A DNA stretch of 32,274 nt from Actinomycetes bacterium (GCA_023436605.1 JAEZIQ010000060.1:1-32274); one strand, 5' to 3'. Numbered from the stretch's first letter, positions 1 to 7,293 are shown. Numbers and translations are program-made. Notes: generated by a model from the letters alone, not told the origin.

Positions 1-85
1 CTCGGGTGACCTGATCGCGATCGTGGCCGGACTTTCCGACATGAAGCTGGGCACCAACCTGTTCGAAGTTCACCGCGTCCCCTGA
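1..85 (+). CDS. C-terminal fragment, probably pyruvate kinase
   Basis: The frame is open from base 2 to a TGA at 83-85 and encodes 27 residues, beginning SGDLIAIVAG and ending LGTNLFEVHRVP. The pattern G-D-L-(x)-hydrophobic-(x)-A-G followed by G-T-x-N-L-(x)-x-V-H matches, from memory, the extreme C-terminus of bacterial pyruvate kinases, which convert phosphoenolpyruvate and ADP to pyruvate and ATP. The start and catalytic domain lie outside the window, so the call rests on this short motif alone. A strong hairpin follows within 20 bases, which fits the end of a transcription unit unrelated to the cluster downstream. Confidence 0.55.
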   Translation, partial: SGDLIAIVAGLSDMKLGTNLFEVHRVP

Positions 86-101
86 ACCTCGAACCCGTGT
101 G

Positions 102-138
102 GGGGCGATCGTCCCGCATACGGCGGGAGGATCGCCCC
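102..138 (+). terminator. Strong hairpin downstream of the first gene
   Basis: GGGGCGATC at 102-110 pairs perfectly with GATCGCCCC at 130-138, and inside it CCCGC (113-117) pairs with GCGGG (122-126), giving a long GC-rich stem. No T-run follows, so this may be a non-canonical intrinsic terminator. Its position 17 bases after the stop codon supports that role. The remaining bases to 192 show no other clear signal. Confidence 0.6.
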
Positions 139-192
139 ACCCCTGGTTGGGAATTTCATGTCTTGGGGCCGGATTCGGTGCTTTTCGAGCGC

Positions 193-218
193 TTGAACCC
201 GGTTCGGTAAGCTGAACT
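193..218 (+). promoter_or_regulatory. Putative IclR operator ahead of the aldehyde dehydrogenase gene
   Basis: Three half-sites are visible: GAAC (195-198), GTTC (202-205) and GAAC (214-217), spaced by 3 and 8 bases. The core GGTTCGG-N4-CTGAACT is an imperfect palindrome. The same arrangement recurs at 2503-2528 with 19 of 26 bases identical. The site ends two bases before the ATG at 221, where no Shine-Dalgarno sequence is visible; TAAGCT at 208-213 could be the -10 of a leaderless transcript. Binding by the IclR protein encoded at 1627-2418 is inferred from proximity and from the second copy. Confidence 0.6.
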
Positions 219-220
219 CG

Positions 221-1621
221 ATGAGTATGTTGGAGATCAGAAACCCCGAAGGGACCGAGCTGCTTGGCGAGGTCGAACTGACCGACCCGGGTGATGTCGC
301 CGGGATCGTCGAGCGGGCCGTCCGGGCCCGACGCGCCTGGACCGAGCTCCCGATCGGCCGGCGGGCCGATCTGCTCGACGCGGCGGCAAACCTCCTTGAA
401 CCGGAGGTCGAAACACTCGGACGCCTCCTGTCGTCGGAGTCGGGAAAGCCGATCGGTCAAGCCACCAACGAAGTTCGGGGCGGACTCCACTTCCTGCGCG
501 GGAACGCCGCCGAGGGTCGCCGCCTGGTCGGGAAGATGCTGCCCTCCGAGTCCAACGCCAGGTCCGAGTGGGATCTTGCCTTCACTCGACGCGAGCCGCT
601 CGGGGTGGTCGCCGCCATCCTGCCCTTCAACTTCCCGGTCGAGCTGTTCATCGAGAAGTGCGGGGCGGCACTGGTCGGCGGCAACGCGGTCGTGGTCAAG
701 CCTCCGATGGAGGATCCGCTGGTCGTCGAGCGCTTCCGCCAGGCGCTGATCGAGGTCGGAGTTCCCGCCGACGTGATTGCCGCCGTTCACGGTGACGCCG
801 CGGTCGGTGCCGCGCTGGCCGAAGCCGAAGGAATCGACGCGATCTCGCTGACCGGCTCGACCGCGGCCGGCATCGCCGTCGCCCGCGCAACCGTCCACAG
901 ACTTCCCTTCCTACACCTCGAGCTCGGCGGCAACAACGCCTGCCTGGTCCTCGAAGATGCCGACATCGACCTGGTCGCGAGCGAGATCCTGCGTGGCCGC
1001 GTGCTGATGAACGGGCAGGCCTGCTCGGCCAGCAAACGGGTGATCGTCCACCGCTCGCTCCACGACGAACTGGCCCAGCGGATGGTCTCCGCGGTCGAGG
1101 CCCAGAAAGTCGGGGCCGCGGTTGATGCCGAGACCACGATCGGGCCGCTGATCCACGAGGGAGCGGCGACCAGGGTTGCCTCCCAGGTGGCGAACGCCAG
1201 GGCCCAGGGTGCCGAGATCGCGGCTGGTACCGGGCAGTCCGACGGGGCCTATTTCGCGCCGACCCTGCTGGCCGGTGTTCCCTACACGGCCGACATCGCG
1301 ATCGACGACGAGATCTTCGGTCCGGTCTTCAACCTGATCCCCGTCGACTCCGAGGAACAGGCAATCGAAGTGGCGAACTCATCCTCCTTCGGGCTCATGT
1401 CGTCGGTCTTCACGGCCGACTACCGCCGGGCCCTGATCGTCGCCGAGCGGCTCGAGTCCGGCGGGGTCGTGATCAACGGCACCGACAACTACCGGCCTCC
1501 GGAGTTCCCGTTCGGGGGAGTGAAGCTCTCCGGTCGGGGCCGGGAGGGGATCGGCTACACGCTTGAGGAACTGACCCGGGAGAAACCGATCGTCTTCCGC
1601 GGATTCCGGGAAAGGAGCTAG
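221..1621 (+). CDS. NAD(P)-dependent aldehyde dehydrogenase
   Basis: This is a 466-residue member of the aldehyde dehydrogenase superfamily, which oxidises an aldehyde or semialdehyde to the acid in the cytoplasm. Visible landmarks are N137 in the F-N-F-P segment that positions the substrate, K160 of the cofactor site (VVVKP), the T-G-S motif at 211-213, the general base E234 in LELGG and the nucleophile C268 in GQACSASKR. Length is normal for the family. The ATG at 221 sits directly after a regulatory palindrome with no Shine-Dalgarno sequence, so translation may be leaderless; an in-frame ATG at 227 is an alternative. The IclR gene begins five bases after the stop, so the two are co-transcribed. 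The shared operator motif suggests that it oxidises a (semi)aldehyde from the pathway encoded at 2610-14787. The actual substrate is unknown. Confidence 0.93.
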   Translation: MSMLEIRNPEGTELLGEVELTDPGDVAGIVERAVRARRAWTELPIGRRADLLDAAANLLEPEVETLGRLLSSESGKPIGQATNEVRGGLHFLRGNAAEGRRLVGKMLPSESNARSEWDLAFTRREPLGVVAAILPFNFPVELFIEKCGAALVGGNAVVVKPPMEDPLVVERFRQALIEVGVPADVIAAVHGDAAVGAALAEAEGIDAISLTGSTAAGIAVARATVHRLPFLHLELGGNNACLVLEDADIDLVASEILRGRVLMNGQACSASKRVIVHRSLHDELAQRMVSAVEAQKVGAAVDAETTIGPLIHEGAATRVASQVANARAQGAEIAAGTGQSDGAYFAPTLLAGVPYTADIAIDDEIFGPVFNLIPVDSEEQAIEVANSSSFGLMSSVFTADYRRALIVAERLESGGVVINGTDNYRPPEFPFGGVKLSGRGREGIGYTLEELTREKPIVFRGFRERS

Positions 1622-1626
1622 GCATC

Positions 1627-2418
1627 GTGAGCAAGGAGGCGAACGGCAAGTACCAGGTGCCCGCGGTGGTCGGGGCGATCAGCGTGCTGAACGAGCTCTC
1701 GCGGACCGGTGAGGCAGGGGCAACCCAGACCGAGCTTGCCCAGGCGACCGGGCTGTCCAAGAGCACGATGCACAACCTGCTCTCGACCCTTGAGAGCCAC
1801 GGTTTCGTACGGCGCGACGCCAACAGCCGGCACTACCGGCTCGGGCCCGCGCTGATTCCGCTCGGCAACGAGGCGACCCGGCAGGTCAAGCTGGTTCGAA
1901 GCACGCTCGATCGGGTGGCCCCGCTGGCTGCGGAGCATGGTCTTTCCTTCGCGGTCGCCCAGCCGATCGATGGCGATCAACTGCGAATCATCAGCCGCTA
2001 CTACCCGCCCGGTGACGTTCACGTCGGGATCACGGTCGGCAGTTCGTATGGGCCGATGGACGGGGCGCTCGGCAAGGTCCTGCTCGCCTCCAAGGACGAG
2101 GCCGAGGCCCGGAAGCTGATCAAGGGCCGCAAGCTGCCCGCCCACACCCGCGCCACGATCACCAGCCCCGAGTCACTGATCGATGAGATCGAAGAGGTGC
2201 GGGCGCAGGGCTGGTCGAAGTCACACGGGGAGCTGAACGAGAACAACGCGGTCGCCGCCGGGATCTGGGGGACCGATGGCCAGCTGGAGCTGGTGCTCCT
2301 GGCACTCGGTTTCCCCGGCCAGCTGGACGGCGACCGGCTCGGCGAGGTTGGAGCGCTGCTGCGAAATACGGCCGATGCGGTCATGGCCGACGCCGGTGCG
2401 ATCGCGCCGGGACGCTAA
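1627..2418 (+). CDS. IclR-family transcriptional regulator
   Basis: This 263-residue protein has an N-terminal winged helix-turn-helix (about residues 12-75, with TQTELAQATGLSKSTMHNLL as recognition region) and a C-terminal IclR effector-binding domain (about 80-255, including the typical MDGALGKVLLA segment). The GTG start at 1627 has a good ribosome site (GGAAAGGAG) at about 1608-1616. IclR proteins usually bind DNA as dimers or tetramers and sense small aromatic or aliphatic acids in catabolic regulons. It follows the aldehyde dehydrogenase by five bases and lies immediately upstream of the long catabolic operon. Twin motifs at 193-218 and 2503-2528 suggest that it controls both its own pair and the operon; whether it represses or activates cannot be told from sequence. 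Confidence 0.93.
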   Translation: MSKEANGKYQVPAVVGAISVLNELSRTGEAGATQTELAQATGLSKSTMHNLLSTLESHGFVRRDANSRHYRLGPALIPLGNEATRQVKLVRSTLDRVAPLAAEHGLSFAVAQPIDGDQLRIISRYYPPGDVHVGITVGSSYGPMDGALGKVLLASKDEAEARKLIKGRKLPAHTRATITSPESLIDEIEEVRAQGWSKSHGELNENNAVAAGIWGTDGQLELVLLALGFPGQLDGDRLGEVGALLRNTADAVMADAGAIAPGR

Positions 2419-2477
2419 ATGTCCGGCCGCGATTTGCTCCCGCGGTACAGGAAAACCGGTTGCCGACCGTCTCCCGG

Positions 2478-2506
2478 TTGTGTTAGGTTTCCGTCCACGA
2501 TATAGA
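2478..2506 (+). promoter_or_regulatory. Likely promoter of the 12-gene operon
   Basis: TTGTGT at 2478-2483 and TATAGA at 2501-2506 are separated by 17 bases, a good sigma-70-type arrangement. The expected start of transcription (about 2513) falls inside the operator motif at 2503-2528. This geometry would suit repression by IclR. Confidence 0.5.
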
Positions 2507-2528
2507 ACTTGGTTCAGCATACTGAACT
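2503..2528 (+). promoter_or_regulatory. Putative IclR operator at the operon promoter
   Basis: GGTTCAG (2511-2517) and CTGAACT (2522-2528) form a perfect 6-bp inverted repeat, GTTCAG/CTGAAC, around a 4-base spacer. A third half-site GAAC lies at 2505-2508. Layout and spacing equal those at 193-218, which makes chance similarity unlikely. It overlaps the predicted transcription start. Confidence 0.62.
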
Positions 2529-2536
2529 TAGGGTCG

Positions 2537-2566
2537 ATGAGTAAGCGACCGAAGCGAAGCTGCTGA
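2537..2566 (+). CDS. Possible 9-codon leader ORF
   Basis: ATG at 2537 opens a frame encoding MSKRPKRSC and stops at TGA 2564-2566, within the predicted 5' leader of the operon. No Shine-Dalgarno sequence is obvious. It is recorded because it lies directly ahead of a leader hairpin; it may be fortuitous. Confidence 0.2.
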   Translation: MSKRPKRSC

Positions 2567-2571
2567 TCAGT

Positions 2572-2591
2572 CTCCCGGCCAGTGTCGGGAG
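2572..2591 (+). other. Leader hairpin just upstream of the ribosome binding site
   Basis: CTCCCG (2572-2577) pairs with CGGGAG (2586-2591) around an 8-base loop. The stem ends seven bases before the ribosome site CAGGAG (2599-2604) of the first operon gene. It could affect mRNA stability or translation, but no known riboswitch class is recognised. Confidence 0.4.
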
Positions 2592-2609
2592 CTCAAACAG
2601 GAGATCGAA

Positions 2610-4166
2610 GTGAGCCAACCTAGGGAAGTAGATCTGGTCATCAAGGGCGGCACCGTGGTCAGCCCCAGCGGCACCCGGAAGGTGGGCATCGCCGTTGACG
2701 ACGGCAAGATCGTCGCCGTCACCGCCGACGAATTCCTGCCGCCCGCGAAGAAGACCGTCGACGCATCCGGTCTTCACGTGATTCCGGGCCTGGTCGACAC
2801 CGAAGCCCACCCCGGCTGCTACTCGCCGCTCAAGGATGACCTCGGTTCCGAGTCCCGGGCCGCCGTCACCGCCGGCGTAACCACCTGGGGTGTTCACGCG
2901 CCTTCCACCCGGATGGGCCACCCCGAGTTCGCCGAGTTCGTCCAGAAGGAAGACGTCATCTCCTTCCACGATTCGTTCCCCTACTTCGAGGACGCGGTCA
3001 AGACCGACAGTGCGGTCGACGTCTTCCTCACCTACATGCTGGAAACCGACCAGCAGGCCGAAGAGATCCCCGAGTACGCCAAGGATCACGGCGTCACCTC
3101 CTACAAGCTCTACCTTCAGGCGATGAGCCCCGAGTCCGAGCCGAACTGGCCGGGTCGCCGGGCCGGCCTCGGTGCCGGTTTCGATGACGGCGTGATCTGG
3201 GTCACCATGGAGAACGTCGCCGCGATGGGCCGCCCGGGTGTCGTCTGCATGCACTGCGAGAACTGGGAAGTCGCCCGCATTTACGACAAGCGGCTCAAGG
3301 CCGAAGGCCGCACCGACTGGGCCACCTGGTCGGATCGTTCGCCCCACTACCTCGAGGCTTCCCACATCCGCTGGTACGGCGACATGGCCGCCCACCTCGG
3401 TTGCCCGATCTACATCCAGCACTCCACCACCCCCGAGAGCTACAAGGAGATCCTCGAGCTGCGCGGCCGTGGTGTCGAGTGTCACGCCCAGACCGGCCCG
3501 CACTGGCTGCACTTCGGCAAGGAAGAGCACAACGCCTGGCGGATCAACGTGCCGCTCCGCTCGCGTCACAACAACCCCAATATCTGGTCGGCGATCCAGG
3601 CCGGAATCATCAACTCGGTTGGTTCCGACCACGTCGTCGCCTGGGGTGATGCCAGCTACGAAGCTTCCTACAACGAGAACATCTGGGAGCTCAAGACCGG
3701 CTTCACCTCGCGCGTCGAGATGCTGCTTCCGGTACTCCTGAACGGAGTCAACGAGGGCAAGATCAGCCTCGAGCGGATGGTTGAAGTCGCCTGCTCCGAG
3801 CCGGCCAAGATCTTCGGCGTCTACCCGCAGAAGGGCCTGATCGAGGTTGGCGCCGACGCTGACATCGTCCTGGTCGACCTCGACAAGGAAGTCACGGTCA
3901 AGAACGAGAACGTCCTCAGTCGCTCCGGCTGGACCTGCATCATGGACCACACCCTGAAGGGCTGGGGTGTTGCCACGTTCCTGCGCGGCAAGCAGATGTC
4001 GAAGTGGGATGACGGTGCTCCCGGACCCGAGTTCATCGGTGACGCGGACGGTCAGTACCTGCGCCGGACCCCGGGCCAGGACCTGCTCCCGGTCGCCGGC
4101 GGCGAAGGCGCCACCGCGCCGGTTCGTCCCCAGGTCAAGATCGGTCAGAACGACGAGGGGGCCTGA
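2610..4166 (+). CDS. Dihydropyrimidinase/hydantoinase-like cyclic amidohydrolase
   Basis: This is a 518-residue member of the amidohydrolase superfamily, closest in layout to D-hydantoinase, dihydropyrimidinase and allantoinase, which open cyclic amide or ureide rings with a dinuclear metal centre. K166 (TSYKLYLQ) fits the carboxylated bridging lysine, H215 (MHCEN) and H271 (IQHST) fit metal ligands, and D340 (VGSDH) fits the catalytic aspartate. The usual first HxH motif reads E65-A-H67 (PGLVDTEAHPG), so the first histidine is a glutamate. The GTG start at 2610 follows CAGGAG by five bases. The C-terminal tail after about residue 465 is longer than usual. It is the first gene of the operon, so ring opening is its likely role. 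The substrate is unknown and may not be a pyrimidine. Confidence 0.85.
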   Translation: MSQPREVDLVIKGGTVVSPSGTRKVGIAVDDGKIVAVTADEFLPPAKKTVDASGLHVIPGLVDTEAHPGCYSPLKDDLGSESRAAVTAGVTTWGVHAPSTRMGHPEFAEFVQKEDVISFHDSFPYFEDAVKTDSAVDVFLTYMLETDQQAEEIPEYAKDHGVTSYKLYLQAMSPESEPNWPGRRAGLGAGFDDGVIWVTMENVAAMGRPGVVCMHCENWEVARIYDKRLKAEGRTDWATWSDRSPHYLEASHIRWYGDMAAHLGCPIYIQHSTTPESYKEILELRGRGVECHAQTGPHWLHFGKEEHNAWRINVPLRSRHNNPNIWSAIQAGIINSVGSDHVVAWGDASYEASYNENIWELKTGFTSRVEMLLPVLLNGVNEGKISLERMVEVACSEPAKIFGVYPQKGLIEVGADADIVLVDLDKEVTVKNENVLSRSGWTCIMDHTLKGWGVATFLRGKQMSKWDDGAPGPEFIGDADGQYLRRTPGQDLLPVAGGEGATAPVRPQVKIGQNDEGA

Positions 4167-4167
4167 G

Positions 4168-4925
4168 ATGGCGAACGTATGGATGACGTCCTGCCGGAAG
4201 AAGACCGTCAGGTCTTCGAAGCGGCAGGCTGGGGCAAGGATGTCGGTTTCGGCGAGAAGCCGGTCCTGCTCGTAGTCGACGTGATCTACAACTTCGTCGG
4301 CGACGTGCCGGAGCCGATCCTCGAATCGATCAAGAAGTGGCGCTACTCCTGCGGCGAGCGCGGCTGGGAGGGCGTCAAGCATCTCGAGCGTCTGATCGCA
4401 GCCGCCCGTGAGAAGCAGATTCCGATCGTCTACACCGGTATGGACCGTCGGCCTGACGGCTTTGACCAGGGGGCCTGGAACTGGAAGAGCTACCGCTCCG
4501 GTGAGGCCTCGGACATCAAGGGATCGCTCGGCAACGAGATCGTCAAGGAGATCGCGCCCGAGCCCCAGGACATCTACTTCGTCAAGGACAAGCCGAGCGC
4601 CTTCCACGGCACCCACCTGCTCGACTATCTGATCTACCTCGGGGCGGATACGGTGATCACAACGGGTACCACCACCAGTGGCTGCGTCCGGGCGAGTGCG
4701 GTGGACGCGACCCAGTACAACTACCGCTCGATCGTCCCCGAGGAATGCGTCTGGGACCGCTCGATGATCTCCCACAAGGTCAACCTTCTCGATATCCAGA
4801 TGAAATACGGGGACGTGAAGAAGACCGACGCCGTCATCGAGTACTTCCGGTCGCTGCCGGATCGTCCCTGCGGGCCGAACACTCCGACCGGGGTCGCCAA
4901 CACCGACCAGGAGGTACCGAAGTGA
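4168..4925 (+). CDS. Isochorismatase-family cysteine amidase (apparent frameshift at the start)
   Basis: The intact frame starts at ATG 4179 and encodes 248 residues of the isochorismatase/N-carbamoylsarcosine amidase fold. The probable triad is D34 (LLVVDVIYNF), K136 (YFVKDKPSAF) and C169 (TTTSGCVRAS). The K-to-C spacing of 33 residues equals that remembered for N-carbamoylsarcosine amidase. ATG 4179 has no ribosome site at useful distance. ATG 4168 lies six bases after GAGGGGG, but its frame (MANVW) breaks after TGG 4180-4182. Adding one G there would give MANVWDDVLPEEDR, joined to the rest. Either a base was lost in a G-run (genuine or an assembly error) or initiation moved to 4179. Placement after a cyclic amidohydrolase suggests hydrolysis of the ring-opened carbamoyl or amide product, releasing ammonia. 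The next gene overlaps its stop by four bases. Confidence 0.85.
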
Positions 4926-5503
4926 GCGATGAGCTGAACCTGGATGTCGACGTCCGCAAGATCGTCACGGTGATCGAAGAAGTTCACACCGAGGGCGGCA
5001 AGGGCGATGACGGTGGCCCACTGACCAAGGTCGCGGTCGCGGTCGTGTTCAAGAATCCGTACGCAGGCAAGCCCTTCACCGAGGATCTATCCGAGCTGGT
5101 CGAGGCCTCCGCCGGCCTCGGCAAACTGATCGGCGAACGGGCCAACGAGGCGATCGGCGGTGAAGTCGAAAGCCACGGCAAGGCGGTCGTCGTCGGCACC
5201 GCCGGAGAGCAGGAACACGGCAACGCCGCCAAGACCACCGAGTTCGGCAACCCCTTCCGCGAAGGCTTCGGCGGCGGCAAGGCCTGGCTGCCCTCGACCA
5301 CCAAGCGGAGCGCCCCGGGCGCCACGGTGGACGTGCCCCTCTGTTACAAGGACGAGATCTGGGTCCGGTCGCACTACGACACGATCACGGTCCAGATCGA
5401 GGACGCACCGGCCCCGGACGAGATCGTCCTGATCGGGGCGGTGGCCTCGCGTGGACGTCTCAACGCCCGCGTCGGCGGCAAGACCAAGGAAGAGGTCGAG
5501 TAG
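4922..5503 (+). CDS. AA_synth-family protein (amino acid synthesis family)
   Basis: The GTG at 4922 overlaps the previous stop (GTGA) and follows AGGAGG at about 4908-4914. The 193-residue product fits, from memory, the AA_synth family (PF06684). Recognisable segments are FKNPYAGKPFTEDLSEL (about 42-58), GKAVVVGTAGEQEHGNAAK (about 83-101) and a glycine-rich stretch ending KAWLPSTTKRSAPG, then VDVPLCYKDEIWVRSHYD. The family name is historical and no established reaction is known to me. It has no signal peptide or membrane segment, so it is cytoplasmic. Its fixed place between an amidase and an enamidase-like hydrolase points to a step in the same catabolic route rather than amino acid synthesis. 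Confidence 0.8.
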   Translation: MSDELNLDVDVRKIVTVIEEVHTEGGKGDDGGPLTKVAVAVVFKNPYAGKPFTEDLSELVEASAGLGKLIGERANEAIGGEVESHGKAVVVGTAGEQEHGNAAKTTEFGNPFREGFGGGKAWLPSTTKRSAPGATVDVPLCYKDEIWVRSHYDTITVQIEDAPAPDEIVLIGAVASRGRLNARVGGKTKEEVE

Positions 5504-5508
5504 AGATC

Positions 5509-5568
5509 ATGGCCCGGGCCGGCACGACAGTTGCGGCGCGGGCCGCGGCGAAGCGAGGGAGACGGTGA
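5509..5568 (+). CDS. Possible 19-residue bridging micro-ORF
   Basis: ATG at 5509 opens a short frame, MARAGTTVAARAAAKRGRR, whose TGA (5566-5568) overlaps the GTG start (5565-5567) of the next gene. It fills the only sizeable gap (61 bases) in the first half of the operon and would allow translational coupling. The ribosome site is weak (AGGAAGAGG about 14 bases upstream). It is alanine and arginine rich, which is easy to get by chance in GC-rich DNA. Confidence 0.22.
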   Translation: MARAGTTVAARAAAKRGRR

Positions 5569-6719
5569 GCCGGACTCTCGAAATCCGGGGTCTGGCCGGA
5601 ATGGTTACGGGCCGCCTCGAGGACGGCTTGCTCGAACCGGAAGTGATCCGGGTCGAGGACGGCCTGATCGCCGGCTTCGAGCCGGGTCCCGACCCCGACG
5701 TCGTGCTCGACGCGGCGGGTGCGGTGGTGATGCCCGGTCTGATCGACACTCACGCACATGTGGTGTTCGGCGATTGGACCCCGCGCCAGGGCACCCTGGG
5801 CTGGATCGAGTCCTCGATGCACGGCGGCGTCACTTCGATGATGTCTGCCTCCGAAGTCCACCTGCCCGGCCGGCCCAAGGACCGCGAAGGGGTGAAGTCT
5901 CTCGCCGTTGCCGCCCAGCGGGCCTTCGAGAACTTCCGGCCCGGCGGGGTCAAGGTGATGGCGGGCTCGGTGATCATCGAACCGACCCTCGAGCCGGCAG
6001 ACTTCACCGAACTCAAGGAAAACGGCGTCTGGCTGGCCAAGGTCGGGTTCGGCGACTTCAGCCCCCAGGCCGACGCGGCGCCCCTGGTCCGGGCAGCCCA
6101 GGAAAACGGGTTCGTCGTGATGAACCACACCGGTGGCGCCTCGATCCCTGACTCCTCCCCGGTCACGATCGAGGATGTCCTCGCACTCGGCTGCGACATC
6201 ATCGGTCACGCCAACGGCGGCACGACGGCGCTGCCGGAAGCCGATCTGCCCCTGCTGTTCGACGCCCCGGGAGCGATCCAGCTGGTCCAGGCCGGCAACC
6301 TGCGCTCTTCGATGAACATCGTCGAGATCGGCTGGGAAAACGAGCGACTCGACAAGATCGTGCTGGCCACCGACACACCGACCGGAACCGGCGTGATGCC
6401 GCTCGGGATGATCAAGACCGTCTGTGAGATCTCTTCGCTTTGCGGCATGGAGGCGACCAAGGCGATCGCCCTCGCCACCGGAAACAACGGCGCGGCCCTC
6501 GGTGTCGAGCAGGGCATCCTCGAGGCTGGTCGCCCCGCTGATCTTTTCTGCTGCTTCCGCCCCCTGGGTTCTTCCCAGAAGGGTCCGCTCGAATCGATCG
6601 AGTACGGCGACATCCCCGGCATCGCGGCCGTTGTGATCGACGGCGAGGTCCGGGCGCTCAGGTCGAGAAATACCCCGGCGCCCGACGGCGCCTGCGAAAT
6701 CAAGGAGAAGCATGGCTGA
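5565..6719 (+). CDS. Enamidase-like amidohydrolase
   Basis: The GTG at 5565, preceded by CGAGGGA, gives 384 residues beginning SRTLEIRGLAGMV after the start; the frame stays open upstream to 5451, but that part reads through the previous gene. The sequence closely resembles, from memory, enamidase (Ena) of Eubacterium barkeri, which hydrolyses 6-oxo-1,4,5,6-tetrahydronicotinate to 2-formylglutarate and ammonia. Shared blocks include IDTHAH, HGGVTSM-(x)-S-A-(x)-EVH-(x)-PGRP, NHTGGASIP, GNLRSS and GDIPGI. Candidate metal residues are H63, H65, H188, H215 and D270. The bridging glutamate remembered for enamidase corresponds here to K159 (LAKVGFGD). Eight bases overlap the next gene. A cyclic enamide or lactam substrate is likely; other nicotinate-fermentation genes are absent, so the substrate probably differs. 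Confidence 0.85.
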   Translation: MSRTLEIRGLAGMVTGRLEDGLLEPEVIRVEDGLIAGFEPGPDPDVVLDAAGAVVMPGLIDTHAHVVFGDWTPRQGTLGWIESSMHGGVTSMMSASEVHLPGRPKDREGVKSLAVAAQRAFENFRPGGVKVMAGSVIIEPTLEPADFTELKENGVWLAKVGFGDFSPQADAAPLVRAAQENGFVVMNHTGGASIPDSSPVTIEDVLALGCDIIGHANGGTTALPEADLPLLFDAPGAIQLVQAGNLRSSMNIVEIGWENERLDKIVLATDTPTGTGVMPLGMIKTVCEISSLCGMEATKAIALATGNNGAALGVEQGILEAGRPADLFCCFRPLGSSQKGPLESIEYGDIPGIAAVVIDGEVRALRSRNTPAPDGACEIKEKHG

Positions 6720-7293
6720 AGTGATCGTTCCCGCCCGTGAGGCGCGGACCATGGAAGTGAAGAAGGGCCAGACCCTCGAGATCGTCGATCTCGAAGGCCA
6801 GCAGGTTGGAGATTTCACCGCCTGGCTCGCCTCCGACCCGAACGAGTACCTCTCGCCCAGTCACACGGTCTCGTCAAACGGCAAGCTGGTGCCGGAGGTG
6901 GGCGATTCGATCCTCTCGAATCACCGGACCCCGCTGCTGAAGATCGTTCGCGACGACGTCGGCCGCCACGACCTGGTCGTGCCCTGTTGCGATCCGGAGC
7001 GCTACTCGATCGACTACGACGCGCCCGACCACGGCTCCTGCCTGCTTTCCCTGGAGACCGCGATCGAAGGGCTCGGGCTGCCGCTCCGGGGCGAGATGTG
7101 CTGGAACGTCTTCATGAACAACCAGATCGAGGACGGCAAGATCGTCACCTACGAGCCGCCCCATCCCGCCGGTTCGACGATCGCGATGGAAGTTCTCGAG
7201 GACATGACGGTCGCGCTGTCGGCCTGCCCGCAGGACATCTCCGCGGTCAATGCCTACAACCCGACCCCGATGGCGCTGAGGACGACGGACTGA
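6712..7293 (+). CDS. DUF1989 / urea carboxylase-associated family protein
   Basis: The ATG at 6712 overlaps the previous stop by eight bases and follows AAGGAG. The 193-residue product fits DUF1989 (urea carboxylase-associated), shown by GQQVGDFTAW (29-38), a VPCCDPERY block (C92, C93), CWNVFMN (130-136) and the C-terminal SACPQDISAVNAYNPTP (170-186, C172). Some members are subunits of carboxyguanidine deiminase in guanidine assimilation, but others have no assigned reaction, and no urea carboxylase or allophanate hydrolase gene is seen here. The protein is cytoplasmic. In this operon it most likely acts on a small nitrogen-rich intermediate, for example as a deiminase or amidohydrolase; that is inference. 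Confidence 0.82.
   Translation: MAEVIVPAREARTMEVKKGQTLEIVDLEGQQVGDFTAWLASDPNEYLSPSHTVSSNGKLVPEVGDSILSNHRTPLLKIVRDDVGRHDLVVPCCDPERYSIDYDAPDHGSCLLSLETAIEGLGLPLRGEMCWNVFMNNQIEDGKIVTYEPPHPAGSTIAMEVLEDMTVALSACPQDISAVNAYNPTPMALRTTD

Noticed and set aside
2514..4775. 753-codon open frame on the minus strand opposite the hydantoinase-like and amidase genes
   Set aside because: It is antisense to two genes with clear catalytic motifs, is dominated by Val, Gly, Asp and Leu, and has no recognisable domain. Such frames arise from third-position GC bias.
5460..6818. 452-codon minus-strand frame opposite the enamidase-like gene
   Set aside because: It is low-complexity Arg/Gly/Asp-rich sequence without motifs, and the plus strand carries a well-matched enzyme.
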